The position numbers and the translations under genes are program-made. Below are positions 17,566 to 27,692 of a stretch of DNA of 64,000 bases, in pieces. Source of the stretch: Blautia hansenii (GTDB lineage: Bacteria; Bacillota; Clostridia; Lachnospirales; Lachnospiraceae); assembly GCF_013304445.1 (NCBI RefSeq), contig NZ_JAAITA010000002.1:215073-279072 (forward strand). Direction: 5' to 3'. Under the pieces are notes generated by a model. That model searched no databases and was not told where the DNA came from. It was given only the letters and a program-made list of their open reading frames with translations. The number at the start of each line of letters is the position of its first letter. Position 1 is the stretch's first letter.

Positions 17566-18708
17566 TCAGTCAAAGAGAAATTCTAACAGGACTGCATTGC
17601 TTAAAAGAACACCTTCTTCTGAAAGATACACCCTGTCCTTATGTTCCTTCAACATCCCGTTTTCCAGACATTTGTGCAGAGCCTTTTCATAAACCATATC
17701 CATTTCCTGACCGAAAATGCGGCGAAATTCTTTTCTGGATACGCCTCTTGTCTTTCTGAGCCCCAGAAACATAAATTCTTCCATCTGCCGGGCTTCCTCC
17801 AGAAACTGCACGTCCTCCCGCATGGTTTTGGGTTGTCCACAGCGTTCCAGGTACGTTTTCATATCTTTTGTATTACTCACGCGAATATTTCGCACCATAG
17901 ATGCTGCTCCAAGTCCCAGCCCCAGATAGTCGCCCCGTTCCCAGTATTTCAGATTGTGGCGGGATTCTTTCCCCGGTTTTGCGTAATTGGAAATTTCGTA
18001 TTGCTCATAGCCCTGTTCCTTTAAGAAGCTTCCGGTCCACAGATAAATTTCCCGGCTTTCCTCTTCATCGGGAAGAAGTTCCTCATGTTCTGCATATTTT
18101 TCATAGAAAGGAGTTTCCGCTTCTATAATAAGCTGGTATACGGAAATATGCTCCGGAGACAAAGCAGACAACGCAGCCAGTTCTTCTTTCCACTCCTCCA
18201 GTTTCTGCCCCGGTATAGAAGAAATCAGGTCCACACTAATGTTGGTAAATCCTGCCTTTCGAGCCAGTTCATAGCTTTCCAGAAATTCTTCGTAGGAATG
18301 GATTCGCCCAAGGACCTCCAGTTTTTCATTCTTCACAGACTGCAACCCTATACTGAGACGGTTTACACCATTTTCTTTGTAACACTGCAGCTTTTCTTCC
18401 GTTACTGTTCCCGGATTCATCTCCAGTGTAATTTCCGGTTTCTTTTCCAATTCAAAAACTTCCTGAATGTTTCCAAGAACTCCTTCCATCTGTCCGGCTT
18501 CCAGCACAGAAGGGGTTCCGCCTCCCACAAAGACGGTAGATACCCGATAGCCTCTGGCAAATTCCCGGTAGCTTTCGATTTCCTTTAACAAGGCCTGCAC
18601 ATAGGTTTCCTTTTCCTCTGATGTTCCGCACCAGGATAAAAAGTCACAGTAACCGCATTTTTTTACACAAAAAGGAATATGCACATACAACCCTAACTCT
18701 TTCTTCAT
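17566..18708 (-). CDS. hemW: HemW-like radical SAM protein (heme chaperone family)
   Basis: A 380-residue radical SAM protein. The cluster-binding motif is CVKKCGYCDF (Cys14, Cys18, Cys21 in the CxxxCxxC pattern), followed by the glycine-rich VFVGGGTPSVL. It aligns with HemW rather than with coproporphyrinogen dehydrogenase HemN: it is about 380 residues and lacks the HemN N-terminal extension. HemW binds heme and delivers it to respiratory proteins in other bacteria; its job in a fermenting anaerobe is unclear. The gene follows lepA after 19 nt, the standard lepA-hemW pair of Firmicutes. Confidence 0.94.
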   Translation of the reverse strand: MKKELGLYVHIPFCVKKCGYCDFLSWCGTSEEKETYVQALLKEIESYREFARGYRVSTVFVGGGTPSVLEAGQMEGVLGNIQEVFELEKKPEITLEMNPGTVTEEKLQCYKENGVNRLSIGLQSVKNEKLEVLGRIHSYEEFLESYELARKAGFTNISVDLISSIPGQKLEEWKEELAALSALSPEHISVYQLIIEAETPFYEKYAEHEELLPDEEESREIYLWTGSFLKEQGYEQYEISNYAKPGKESRHNLKYWERGDYLGLGLGAASMVRNIRVSNTKDMKTYLERCGQPKTMREDVQFLEEARQMEEFMFLGLRKTRGVSRKEFRRIFGQEMDMVYEKALHKCLENGMLKEHKDRVYLSEEGVLLSNAVLLEFLFD

Positions 18709-18727
18709 AAATACCTTCCCCGATTTC

Positions 18728-20542
18728 TTATTTATCGTCCAGCTTCAGCACACTCATAAAGGCCTTCTGCGGAATTTCTACGTTTCCAATCTGGCGCATA
18801 CGTTTCTTTCCTTCCTTCTGTTTTTCCAGAAGTTTTCTCTTACGGGAAATATCGCCGCCGTAACATTTTGCCAGTACATCTTTTCGCATGGCTTTTACCG
18901 TTTCTCTGGCAATAATTTTACTTCCCACAGCCGCCTGAATGGGGATTTCAAAGAGCTGTCTCGGGATTTCCTCTTTCAGCTTTTCACACATTTTTCTGCC
19001 TCTTTCATAAGCAGAATCTGCAAATACAATAAAGGACAATGCGTCTACTTCTTCTTTGTTTACCAGAATATCCAGTTTTACCAGATTGCTCTGCTCATAT
19101 CCCAGCATTTCATAATCAAAGGATGCATAACCTCTGGAACGAGATTTCAAAGCGTCAAAAAAATCATAAATAATTTCATTTAAAGGCAGGTGATAATGCA
19201 GCAGCGCTCTGGTGGTTTCCATGTATTCCATGCCCTGATACTGCCCTCTTCTCTCCTGACACAAATCCATAATCGGTCCAATGAACTCTGTAGTTACCAT
19301 AATTTCCGCCTTTACCATAGGCTCTTCCATGTATTCGATTTCTGACGGGTCGGGAAGATTGGACGGGTTGGTCAAGTCAATAACTTCTCCGTTGGTCTTA
19401 TGCACTTTATACACAACGCCAGGAGCCGTTGTCACCAAGTCCAGATTATATTCTCTTTCCAGTCTCTCCTGAATAATTTCCAAATGTAACAGTCCCAAAA
19501 AGCCGCAGCGGAATCCAAATCCCAGGGCGATAGAGGTCTCAGGTTCAAAAAACAGCGACGCATCGTTTAGCTGCAATTTTTCCAGGGCGTCACGCAAATC
19601 CTGATATTTCGCTCCGTCTGCCGGATAAACACCACAGAATACCATGGGATTCACTTTTTTGTATCCCGGCAGAGGTTCTGCACAGGGACGGTCAAAATCT
19701 GTGATGGTATCGCCTACCCGTGTATCCGTTACGTTTTTAATGCTGGCTGTAATGTATCCTACCATACCTGCGGAAAGTTCTTCGCATGGAATAAACTGTC
19801 CAGCTCCGAAATACCCTACTTCCACAACCTCTTCCACAGCTCCGGTTGCCATCATACGGATTTTAGTACCTTTTTTCACAGTTCCTTCTTTGATACGGCA
19901 GAACACAATAACACCTTTGTAGGAATCATAAATAGAATCAAAAATCAATGCCTGCAGCGGATTTTCAGGACTTCCTGACGGCGCTGGAATTTTCGTTACA
20001 ATCTGTTCTAAAACCTCTTCCACATTCAAGCCTGTCTTGGCTGAAATCAAAGGTGCGTCCTGTGCTTCAATGCCGATAACGTCTTCAATTTCATTCATAA
20101 CACGTTCTGGTTCCGCACTGGGCAAGTCAATTTTGTTAATAACGGGAAATACATCCAAGTCATGGTCCAGGGCCAGATAAACATTGGCAAGGGTCTGAGC
20201 CTCAATCCCCTGGGCTGCGTCCACTACCAGAATGGCTCCGTCACAGGCTGCCAGGCTCCTGGATACCTCATAGTTAAAATCCACGTGTCCCGGTGTATCA
20301 ATCAGATTGAAAATGTATTCTTCTCCGTCCTTGGCTTTGTATACAATACGCACAGCCTGGGACTTAATGGTAATTCCTCTTTCTCTCTCCAAATCCATAT
20401 TGTCCAGAACCTGGGCCTGCATTTCCCGGTTTGTCAGAAGCCCTGTCTTTTCAATAATCCTGTCTGCCAGGGTAGATTTTCCATGGTCAATATGGGCAAT
20501 AATACAAAAATTACGAATTTTGCTCTGGTCTATTGATGGCAT
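18728..20542 (-). CDS. lepA: LepA (elongation factor 4), translational GTPase
   Basis: A 604-residue GTPase. G1 is AHIDHGKST near residue 16, followed by the switch region [11 protein letters not shown]3 DTPGHVDF and G4 NKIDLPSA. The C-terminal LepA-specific domain ends with the basic [19 protein letters not shown]. Length and domain order match the family. It acts on ribosomes, in back-translocation or initiation/assembly of the 30S subunit. The ATG has GGAGG upstream, and a promoter lies at 20592-20620, overlapping the 3' end of the gene before it. It is co-transcribed with hemW. Confidence 0.98.
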   Translation of the reverse strand: MPSIDQSKIRNFCIIAHIDHGKSTLADRIIEKTGLLTNREMQAQVLDNMDLERERGITIKSQAVRIVYKAKDGEEYIFNLIDTPGHVDFNYEVSRSLAACDGAILVVDAAQGIEAQTLANVYLALDHDLDVFPVINKIDLPSAEPERVMNEIEDVIGIEAQDAPLISAKTGLNVEEVLEQIVTKIPAPSGSPENPLQALIFDSIYDSYKGVIVFCRIKEGTVKKGTKIRMMATGAVEEVVEVGYFGAGQFIPCEELSAGMVGYITASIKNVTDTRVGDTITDFDRPCAEPLPGYKKVNPMVFCGVYPADGAKYQDLRDALEKLQLNDASLFFEPETSIALGFGFRCGFLGLLHLEIIQERLEREYNLDLVTTAPGVVYKVHKTNGEVIDLTNPSNLPDPSEIEYMEEPMVKAEIMVTTEFIGPIMDLCQERRGQYQGMEYMETTRALLHYHLPLNEIIYDFFDALKSRSRGYASFDYEMLGYEQSNLVKLDILVNKEEVDALSFIVFADSAYERGRKMCEKLKEEIPRQLFEIPIQAAVGSKIIARETVKAMRKDVLAKCYGGDISRKRKLLEKQKEGKKRMRQIGNVEIPQKAFMSVLKLDDK

Positions 20543-20591
20543 ATAAATTCCTCCTATGCTCTTTTCTCCTATATCTCAAACATACAGTCTG

Positions 20592-20620
20592 AGTATATCA
20601 TGATACTCAGTGGTTATCAA
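20592..20620 (-). promoter_or_regulatory. lepA-hemW promoter
   Basis: On the minus strand TTGATA (20620-20615), 17-nt spacer, TATACT (20597-20592). It overlaps the stop codon of the LtaS-like gene and an 8-bp palindrome (CTGAGTAT/ATACTCAG, 20589-20610). Confidence 0.65.
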
Positions 20621-22616
20621 ACAAATTTCTGTACTGGATTTTCTCATATTCCTGAATTTCTTCAAATTGCAGGGCTTCGTCCCAGGTGAACCATTCTCCC
20701 TGACTGTTTTTCACACCGTAAACATTGACAACCGGGTAGCTTTCGTAAAGGTTTTCCAGGTATTTCTGATAATCTGTCAGCGGAATGCCTGCCGCTTCAC
20801 ATAGCAAAGAGGACAAATAGTTCAGACTGATATTTTCATATTCTTTCTCTGTAATATCATAATTTGCGTAAATCATAAAAGGAACCTGATATTCCAGAGC
20901 TGTTTTTTCCGCCGGATTTCCTGTGGCAGTCTCTGACAAAGCCTCATACAGCTCTTCCTCTATCTTAGGATAATGGTCGCCGAACATACAGACTACCACA
21001 GGTTCTTCCTCCTGTTCAAAATACTGTAGCAATTCTTCCAATGCCCTGTCAGATTCTTCTATAAGAGTTAAATATTCCTCTGCCCATACAAAATTTTCTC
21101 CGGGACTTGTAATCTGTATAGGATTCGGCATACCTGCGCCTGTGTATCCACCGTGATTCTGCATGGTCACATTGAAAAGAAAGACCGGTCCTTCCTCCTT
21201 ACGTTTCTCAAATTCTTCTATCAGTATGCTGTAATCTCCTCTGTCAGAAACCAGATTCCGCAGTGTTTCCGGATTTTTCATATTCTCTAGATAGAGGGAC
21301 GCATCAAAATCCAAAAACTGATATACATTTTTCCGATTCCATCCACTACTGTCCATAGGATGTATAAACACCGAGGTGTAACCCTCATCCTTTAACTGAC
21401 TATTGAGGCTGGGAGTTCCCTGTTTGACATAATTCTGATAAGGAATGGTTCCGCTTGGAAAAAACGCATTGGAAAAGCCTGTTAAAAACTCAAATTCCGA
21501 GTTCGCTGTCCAACCCCCGAAAACAGGTACGCTGGCAAATCCCTTTATGACATTTTCCTGCCTTGCATCCCAGTTTGGCATAATCTCTCTACTGGTTTGT
21601 ATCGCTCCCAGCTTTCTGAAATCGGAAAAGGATTCATTCATAATAGCAATGATATGGGGATTCTCAACATTTTCGGTTTTTTCCACTTTTAGACTCGTCC
21701 CTCCCAAAGACCCTTTTTCCAATTCCAAATCCGCAGCCGCTTTCTGCTGATATCCGTCAGGCTTCTGCACTTTCAGAAAAGGAAGTCCTGCTGCAAAATC
21801 CAACAAGGCCCCATGGTCTTTCTCGCTAGCCTCCAGTTCCCACAAATAAGGTTTTACAGAATAAGTTTCCAAAAAAGTTTCATTGGATATCAAAAAAGAT
21901 AAAACCAGAACAAAGCAAAGGCTAACTGCTCCAGTTGCTATGCGGTCTCTTCTGTGATTTTCATAAGAAAGATAAAAGGCTGCAATAATGAGCAGGATTG
22001 CCCAAAGAATAACCGCTACTCTCTTTTCCGTAAAATCCAGTGTATATCCTCCTGCCACATTTGCGGCAGTCTGAATTGCATAAACATCTGCAGCCCGAAG
22101 TCCGTTTCCCCGGAACTCTTTTACAAAACTGTATAAAAGTCCGTAAAATGTAAAAATTCCGGTTCCCACAGCTATTGTCCATGCAAAGCGATTAATGAAA
22201 AAATATAAAATCACAAAAACTGTCAAGATTAAAAAATAATTCAGAAATACAAATAAAAATTTCATCTGTGCCACGGAATTATCGTGCAGTGTCTCTATGG
22301 CACCCAAAGCAAATGCCGGAGCTGCTAAAAATAAGACAACAGACAGACATTCTCTCACCTTATCTGATACTCTTATTTTTCCCAAAAGTCCCAAAAGCAG
22401 AACTCCATCCAGGCAAAACAAACCGCGCAGTTTTTCCGTCTCGGCATTCAGTCCCTTCTCCAGGAACACCCAGAAACATATGTACATCAAAAAGGCTGCT
22501 GCTGTACCTGTACTCCTCAGCCTGCTACTTTCCTTAAACATGTATTCATACAGCCTTTTCCCACTTTCCAGTATTTTTCCATTTCTTACTTTTGTGTTTG
22601 CATTTATCTTTTTCAT
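20607..22616 (-). CDS. LtaS-like sulfatase-fold membrane enzyme (probable phosphoglycerol or related transferase)
   Basis: A 669-residue protein. The N-terminal half has about six membrane segments (residues 35-245) and the C-terminal half is an extracytoplasmic alkaline-phosphatase/sulfatase-type domain. The metal and catalytic positions of LtaS are recognisable: Glu in IIAIMNESFSDF, the nucleophilic Thr in GGWTANSEFEFLTG, and Asp-His in CMFGDHYP. Members of this family transfer glycerol phosphate from phosphatidylglycerol to lipoteichoic acid or glycans. It closes a glycopolymer locus that also contains LicD and a cytidylyltransferase, so decoration of that polymer with a phospho-group is a reasonable inference. 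A hairpin separates it from the gene before. Confidence 0.88.
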   Translation of the reverse strand: MKKINANTKVRNGKILESGKRLYEYMFKESSRLRSTGTAAAFLMYICFWVFLEKGLNAETEKLRGLFCLDGVLLLGLLGKIRVSDKVRECLSVVLFLAAPAFALGAIETLHDNSVAQMKFLFVFLNYFLILTVFVILYFFINRFAWTIAVGTGIFTFYGLLYSFVKEFRGNGLRAADVYAIQTAANVAGGYTLDFTEKRVAVILWAILLIIAAFYLSYENHRRDRIATGAVSLCFVLVLSFLISNETFLETYSVKPYLWELEASEKDHGALLDFAAGLPFLKVQKPDGYQQKAAADLELEKGSLGGTSLKVEKTENVENPHIIAIMNESFSDFRKLGAIQTSREIMPNWDARQENVIKGFASVPVFGGWTANSEFEFLTGFSNAFFPSGTIPYQNYVKQGTPSLNSQLKDEGYTSVFIHPMDSSGWNRKNVYQFLDFDASLYLENMKNPETLRNLVSDRGDYSILIEEFEKRKEEGPVFLFNVTMQNHGGYTGAGMPNPIQITSPGENFVWAEEYLTLIEESDRALEELLQYFEQEEEPVVVCMFGDHYPKIEEELYEALSETATGNPAEKTALEYQVPFMIYANYDITEKEYENISLNYLSSLLCEAAGIPLTDYQKYLENLYESYPVVNVYGVKNSQGEWFTWDEALQFEEIQEYEKIQYRNLFDNH

Positions 22617-22663
22617 GCTTGTAAATTCCTCATAATTTCAAAATTTCCGTATCTATACACAAG

Positions 22664-22715
22664 GAGGCTTTTGCAGGAAAAACATTTGGAATCATGCCCT
22701 TCCTGCGAAAGCCTC
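22664..22715 (-). terminator. Long hairpin between two membrane-protein genes (terminator or processing site)
   Basis: A 16-bp inverted repeat (GAGGCTTTYGCAGGAA arms, one mismatch) with a 20-nt loop begins at the stop codon of the 655-residue membrane protein. The distal arm is not followed by a T-tract (CTTGTGTA), so strong intrinsic termination is doubtful. It could stabilise the upstream mRNA or attenuate read-through to the LtaS-like gene. Confidence 0.5.
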
Positions 22716-24681
22716 ATTCTCGCGTTATCACATCATAAATTCTGTAATTCCCCACCTGATTTTTCAGTTTAAACTTCACATTGTCTGATTCAAATTCGCT
22801 TAAATCACGATTCGTTAAAATATGCTTCACATTCAAAGTTTTCAGTTCTTTTGCAGGCAATGTAATATTTAAATGGTCCGGAGCAGTCTGGGGATTCTCA
22901 AAAACAGTTTCTCCGTCTTCTTTCAGCTGCATGAAAATATGTACATACCTGTTGTAAGTATCCTCATAGATTCCTGTCGAATCCAGCTTTTTCCAGCGTT
23001 CCAGTACCGGATAGGTATTGGTGCAGTTTATGGTTGGCGCCCCTGTCATAATCGGAATGTTAATACAGGGGAATCCTATATTCTCCACTATCCAAAGCCC
23101 TTGTTTATCATCACTGTCTGCCTCGGCAGCAACTGCCTGTACTAATGGATTGGTATAAATAACATCTACGCCTTTGTGAATAGGATTGACAAACGCTCCG
23201 TTTAAAACCGCCAGAACGATACAGCCCCAGGCAAAAACTGTGCTTTTCCATTTGTACCACAGTATTCCCACAAGAATTAGGGAAACTGTAAGAATTACAC
23301 AGACTGCTGCTACCTGCCTCTTTGCCACATACAGTTCCGGCAGACTTTTATATAGAAATACCATCGTTCCTCCGGCAAAGAAAACTCCAACAATTCCCAC
23401 AGCTGCTTTTCCCGGCGCCTTTTCTGAAATTACAGACGCATACAAAAGCAATATCAGACTGATAAAGCCCACTGCCAAAACAACTCTGTCTGGCTGACAA
23501 TTACTAAGCAGAGTTGCTTTTGCCAGAATCTCCGGCCATGGCAAAACACAATAAGCAGTCAAAAAGACTGTTCCTGTCAAAAGAGAAATCAGCATGGCAT
23601 CCCTTTTCTTTTCCTTTATAAGAACCCATAATCCCACAAGGATTCCCAATGGAAAAAAGGAAATCACACTGGCCTCTTCACACACATTTGTTCCGCCAAA
23701 AGCAGGCTCCATAAAAGGATACAAAATCCCCTGTGCCCAGTTAAAAAGTTTTCTGAGTGCTCCTCCTCCCGCAAAACTCCTTGTTCCGGGATAAGCAGTA
23801 TTCATCACGGTCTGTATGGTATTCCATGATTTGCAGACAATGGCTCCCATTGCAATTCCCAGAATCAGCAGAGCGCCTAAAATAACAGGAATATCTTTCT
23901 TCCAACACCACAAGTCTTTTTTATATTCTTTTGCTGTGATTCCTATAAGTAAAAACAGGAATACATATCCCAGCGGAATCTGCCATGGCGGATAAAATAC
24001 CAGAATATAGCAACCTCCGCACCAAGCCAGTCCCAAAGCCAGAAGTATCTTTTTCCAATACTGCCTCTGGTTAAAATAAGCAGACACAATCAGCAAAACT
24101 GCCTGCCCAAACACCAACATCTCTACAAGTCCGTTAATGGCAAACCACCACTGCACAACAGGCGACAGACTGAGAAGTGCAGAATATGCCACAGCATAAG
24201 ATTTTCTTCTGTTAAAAAGATACATACCAAGTTCAAAAGAAATCATAAGTAACGCAAGAAACCGCCCGCACCAGAAAAAGGAAAGGCCTCTGGCTGGTGC
24301 AAACAGCAGATATCCCCACTGAAAGGGCCGAAAAATCACTTCCCAGCTCAGAACCGGTTGTCCATACACAATAAACGCGTCTGTTTTCGCGCCTCTTAGA
24401 GTCTCTGAAAAGTAGGGAAAGCTCCCGTCCTTTGCAAAATACTGTGAAAATGCCATAGGTGTGTTCACAGCCCATTCATCGCTCCGAATCATTCTTGCTT
24501 GTCCAAACAAGTCTCCGTCTCCGCTTTGAGATTGTATTCCTATAAAATCCTCCCACATAGATATGGAAGAACCGCTTAATTCCAAAAATCCACTGACTGC
24601 AAAAACAACTACAATAATCAGATATCGAAAGCGATACAGAATTTCTCCTATTCCTGTACTTCTCTTTTTGCTATTTTCCAT
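22714..24681 (-). CDS. Large polytopic membrane protein of the glycopolymer locus, function unknown
   Basis: A 655-residue protein with about 12 to 13 hydrophobic segments and a C-terminal domain of about 130 residues, probably outside the membrane. The first extracytoplasmic loop after segment 1 carries the acidic stretch SISMWEDFIGIQSQSGDG and a conserved-looking RSDEWAVNTPMAFSQY. The arrangement resembles GT-C-fold glycosyltransferases and the YfhO group, which use an acidic first loop, but I cannot name a family with certainty. It lies between the DUF2142 protein and the LtaS-like enzyme in one transcription unit. A role in building or modifying a surface glycan is inferred from this neighbourhood. 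Confidence 0.85.
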   Translation of the reverse strand: MENSKKRSTGIGEILYRFRYLIIVVVFAVSGFLELSGSSISMWEDFIGIQSQSGDGDLFGQARMIRSDEWAVNTPMAFSQYFAKDGSFPYFSETLRGAKTDAFIVYGQPVLSWEVIFRPFQWGYLLFAPARGLSFFWCGRFLALLMISFELGMYLFNRRKSYAVAYSALLSLSPVVQWWFAINGLVEMLVFGQAVLLIVSAYFNQRQYWKKILLALGLAWCGGCYILVFYPPWQIPLGYVFLFLLIGITAKEYKKDLWCWKKDIPVILGALLILGIAMGAIVCKSWNTIQTVMNTAYPGTRSFAGGGALRKLFNWAQGILYPFMEPAFGGTNVCEEASVISFFPLGILVGLWVLIKEKKRDAMLISLLTGTVFLTAYCVLPWPEILAKATLLSNCQPDRVVLAVGFISLILLLYASVISEKAPGKAAVGIVGVFFAGGTMVFLYKSLPELYVAKRQVAAVCVILTVSLILVGILWYKWKSTVFAWGCIVLAVLNGAFVNPIHKGVDVIYTNPLVQAVAAEADSDDKQGLWIVENIGFPCINIPIMTGAPTINCTNTYPVLERWKKLDSTGIYEDTYNRYVHIFMQLKEDGETVFENPQTAPDHLNITLPAKELKTLNVKHILTNRDLSEFESDNVKFKLKNQVGNYRIYDVITRE

Positions 24682-24709
24682 AAATTTCTCCTTAGCTGAA
24701 TCGTCTCAC

Positions 24710-26626
24710 TTACTGACAATATTTCAGAAAATACGGCGTATAAAAAGCTCCGTGAGCGATAAATAGTATGATCCAGAATACAGCCGTTGTATAAGATGTA
24801 TCTTTCCATTTCCCTTCCATTTTATCTGTATAAAACAGCAGATACAGTGGAAAGAGCAGCGGAATATAGTACCTTGCCTGCACGCCGGCAATCTCTGTGC
24901 TTCCTACCGGTGTAAAAGATACATAGAGCGCAGACCAGAGCAGACCTATAATCATAGCCAGCACAAAAGCCAGAATTACTCTGTATGCAACAGCGGTTTT
25001 TTTAGAAAAAACAAAGCGCTTTTTCTTCTCTGTAAACGCCACGGCAAAACAGAATACTGCTGCCATAGCATGGAGCTGATGCTTGCCTGCATAGGCCAGA
25101 TTGGCCACCGCATCACCTCCGAATATATAGGAATTCAGACTTCCATAAAAGTTTTTCCAGAACACGGCCAGATAACCGAGTGGGTGCTGCATAACCAGAG
25201 CCAGCTGTTTTCCCACATCGGTTGCCCCACCTCTGGAATCTCCTTCCACACTTCCACTTGCCGCAGGCAGCAACAGTGTCATAATCATAGCCACGCAAAT
25301 AATCACTGCAATGCCTTTACACAAGACCATTTCCCATTTTGTCCGAAACTTTTCTTCAGGCAATGCCAACAACAACGCTAGAATCGGAATATAGACTGGT
25401 TTCGGACAGCTTCCTAAAATAAAGACGAAAGCAATCAGAATTTGCTTTTGCCAGGTCAGCTTTCTGTCTATATAGAAAAATTCCTCTATTATCAGCACAA
25501 ACCCCAGTGTTACAAACGCAATCACAGAGACATCATAAGTATAGGAAACCGCCTGCAAAAGCGCTGTAGGCATCAGAGCTATTGCCGTCAGAAACATTTT
25601 TCCTACAGGTACAATTTTAATAGCCAAAAACATTACCAGCACATATAGAAGCAGATTTGCGGCCTTACCCAGCAAAAACTGCACATAAAAAGGCAGGCCA
25701 AGAGCCTCTGCTGCTTTTACAGCAAGCGCCATATGAAGTTCACCTATGGCATTTAAAGGATTTGCGGCTTTTTCGTAGTCCTGTGCCTGTATATCCGTAT
25801 TCTCATTGAGATACTCTATCTGCAGCTGCTTTTCCTCTTCTGATAAAAAAGCAGAGCCGTCTATGGTTTCCGGATACTGGGTGATATAGGCTTCTGCTAC
25901 GCTTTGCGGCACTTGTCCCTCTTCAAACCAATGAAACGTCTTGTTAAAATGTATATGTTCATCCCAGCTTACACACTCCGGCGGCTGCAGGGCTATCAGC
26001 AAAAGCCCAAGGCCGATACCATATACAAGAAAACCGTATTCCGGCTTCTTTCCAATCTGTTTTCTCCAACAAAAGGCTGACAGAACCAGTAAAACAAAAA
26101 CAAACGCATACGCAGTTCTATACCAGTTCCAATTCCAGCTGTTTTCTATGGTAAAATTATACAGACGTACTCCCTGAGGTACTTTTATTTCTATCTCTGT
26201 AACATAATCTTTCAGATTCACCACGGATTCTTCCAGATTCTTTCTGCATACATCCCGGATTTCCCTTACTTCCGAATTTTTATAAATATCCTTTGTATGA
26301 ATTTTTATAATAGGGACAAAGTCCTCTCTTGCGGTATAAGAATACTGAAATTTATTTATATAACGTTCAGGAAAAATAATCTTTATTCTGTAGAAGCCTT
26401 CTTCCGCTCCATTTTCGTTTACTCCTGCCTCAGGTTCGGATAATTTGATATACTGTTTTTCAATCTGTTCCTTCTCGGCCTGGTGTCCGCCTTTCAGAGA
26501 GCGCCTGTAAGTATTCATCTCATACAGCCCTTCAAAAAGCACTCCTGCCAGCAGGCTGATTCCTAAGAGCAAGAATAATTGGAGAATCCACTTTCTCCCC
26601 GCTGTCTGTTTTTTCTTTTTCTTCAT
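24710..26626 (-). CDS. DUF2142-type large membrane protein
   Basis: A 638-residue protein. One N-terminal membrane segment is followed by an extracytoplasmic domain (about residues 35-165), then about 11 membrane segments. The second loop contains the acidic motif PPECVSWDEHIHFNKTFHW, which I recognise as the DUF2142 landmark; the DE pair recalls catalytic acids of GT-C glycosyltransferases. Function is not established for the family, but its members commonly occur in polysaccharide loci. Its start overlaps the DUF2304 stop (ATGA). Confidence 0.86.
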   Translation of the reverse strand: MKKKKKQTAGRKWILQLFLLLGISLLAGVLFEGLYEMNTYRRSLKGGHQAEKEQIEKQYIKLSEPEAGVNENGAEEGFYRIKIIFPERYINKFQYSYTAREDFVPIIKIHTKDIYKNSEVREIRDVCRKNLEESVVNLKDYVTEIEIKVPQGVRLYNFTIENSWNWNWYRTAYAFVFVLLVLSAFCWRKQIGKKPEYGFLVYGIGLGLLLIALQPPECVSWDEHIHFNKTFHWFEEGQVPQSVAEAYITQYPETIDGSAFLSEEEKQLQIEYLNENTDIQAQDYEKAANPLNAIGELHMALAVKAAEALGLPFYVQFLLGKAANLLLYVLVMFLAIKIVPVGKMFLTAIALMPTALLQAVSYTYDVSVIAFVTLGFVLIIEEFFYIDRKLTWQKQILIAFVFILGSCPKPVYIPILALLLALPEEKFRTKWEMVLCKGIAVIICVAMIMTLLLPAASGSVEGDSRGGATDVGKQLALVMQHPLGYLAVFWKNFYGSLNSYIFGGDAVANLAYAGKHQLHAMAAVFCFAVAFTEKKKRFVFSKKTAVAYRVILAFVLAMIIGLLWSALYVSFTPVGSTEIAGVQARYYIPLLFPLYLLFYTDKMEGKWKDTSYTTAVFWIILFIAHGAFYTPYFLKYCQ

Positions 26627-26991
26627 TTCTGCAGTTCCTCACTCTCTTCTTCTGCTTTTCTTTTCTGCTCCTCCAGCAGCGCCATCTCCTGTGTCAGTCT
26701 CTTCACCTTGTTTGACAGCCTGGACACAGATACTGACAGCGAAAAAATAATAGGCAGCATAAAGCAAAATCCTGCAAAGAACAGCATATTCATCGGCTGG
26801 CTGATTCCCAGTACATGGGCCAGCCATGTAGTAAGTTTCGGAAAGCAGGTAAAAATAATAATCCCTGTCCCCAAAGCCAGCCATACCAGACTGTATTTCA
26901 GTTCAATTCCCTTATTTCTGATTTTATTTATCACATAAAACATAGCCAGAAGGGTAATTACAACAATTAAAATCTGAATGCGAATATTCAT
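26623..26991 (-). CDS. DUF2304 small membrane protein
   Basis: A 122-residue protein with three membrane segments (about residues 3-20, 32-52, 68-88) and a C-terminal coiled coil (LSNKVKRLTQEMALLEEQKRK). The pattern KGIELKYSLVWLALG is typical of DUF2304. These proteins usually sit next to a DPM-like family 2 glycosyltransferase, as here, and may anchor or assist it. Both ends overlap neighbours by 4 nt, so it is part of a tightly coupled operon. Confidence 0.9.
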   Translation of the reverse strand: MNIRIQILIVVITLLAMFYVINKIRNKGIELKYSLVWLALGTGIIIFTCFPKLTTWLAHVLGISQPMNMLFFAGFCFMLPIIFSLSVSVSRLSNKVKRLTQEMALLEEQKRKAEEESEELQK

Positions 26992-27692
26992 CCTTTCCCT
27001 CCTCTGATTTTCTCAATGGCAATGGCCAGGGAAACCTTTATCATATAATACACAGATTTCTTCATGGAAATAGACGATACTCCACCCATGCGCTTCCGCA
27101 TAACCACAGGGATTTCCTTCACCTTACAGTTTCTCTCCAGAATCGCAACAACACTTTCCGGCTCCGGATAATCCTTGGGATAATTGTGCGCAAATTCTTT
27201 CATAACCTTCCGATTCACCAGCCGCAGTCCTGAAGTAGGGTCCGTAATCCGCACCCCTGTTAAAATTTTAATCAAGGCGCTGAAGTAGCGAATCCCTACT
27301 CTTCTCATACTCGAGGATTGAAAGCCTTTTTTCTCAATAAACCGGGAGCCAATCACCATATCCAGTTTTTCCTTCTCCAGGGTTTCTGCCATTTCATTTA
27401 AGAAAGCAGGGTTATGTTGTCCATCTCCATCCACCTGCACAGCCATATCATAACCATTTCTGTATCCATACAGATATCCGGTCTGCACAGCACCCCCAAT
27501 TCCCAGATTCACAGGCAGATTTATCAGGTGAAATCCATGCTGTTCACAAATTTCCCTTGTATTATCTGTAGAACAGTCATTAATTACAATATAATCAAAT
27601 TCCGGTGCATACTTCTGAATGTCCTTTACCGTTTTTTCTATACAGGCACTTTCGTTATAAGCAGGAATAATTATCAGTTTCCGTTTTTTCAT
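26988..27692 (-). CDS. Family 2 glycosyltransferase (polyprenyl-phosphate sugar transferase type)
   Basis: A 234-residue GT-A fold enzyme. The nucleotide-binding N-terminus is IIPAYNESACIEKTV, then NDCSTDNT, and the metal-binding DXD-like VQVDGDGQHNP. The later ITDPTSGLRLVNR resembles dolichyl-phosphate mannose synthase-like enzymes. It lacks C-terminal membrane helices, unlike GtrB. It probably loads a sugar onto undecaprenyl phosphate for use by the GT-C-like membrane proteins encoded next, which is the usual logic of GT2-DUF2304 pairs. The start and stop overlap both neighbours by 4 nt. Confidence 0.92.
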   Translation of the reverse strand: MKKRKLIIIPAYNESACIEKTVKDIQKYAPEFDYIVINDCSTDNTREICEQHGFHLINLPVNLGIGGAVQTGYLYGYRNGYDMAVQVDGDGQHNPAFLNEMAETLEKEKLDMVIGSRFIEKKGFQSSSMRRVGIRYFSALIKILTGVRITDPTSGLRLVNRKVMKEFAHNYPKDYPEPESVVAILERNCKVKEIPVVMRKRMGGVSSISMKKSVYYMIKVSLAIAIEKIRGGKG

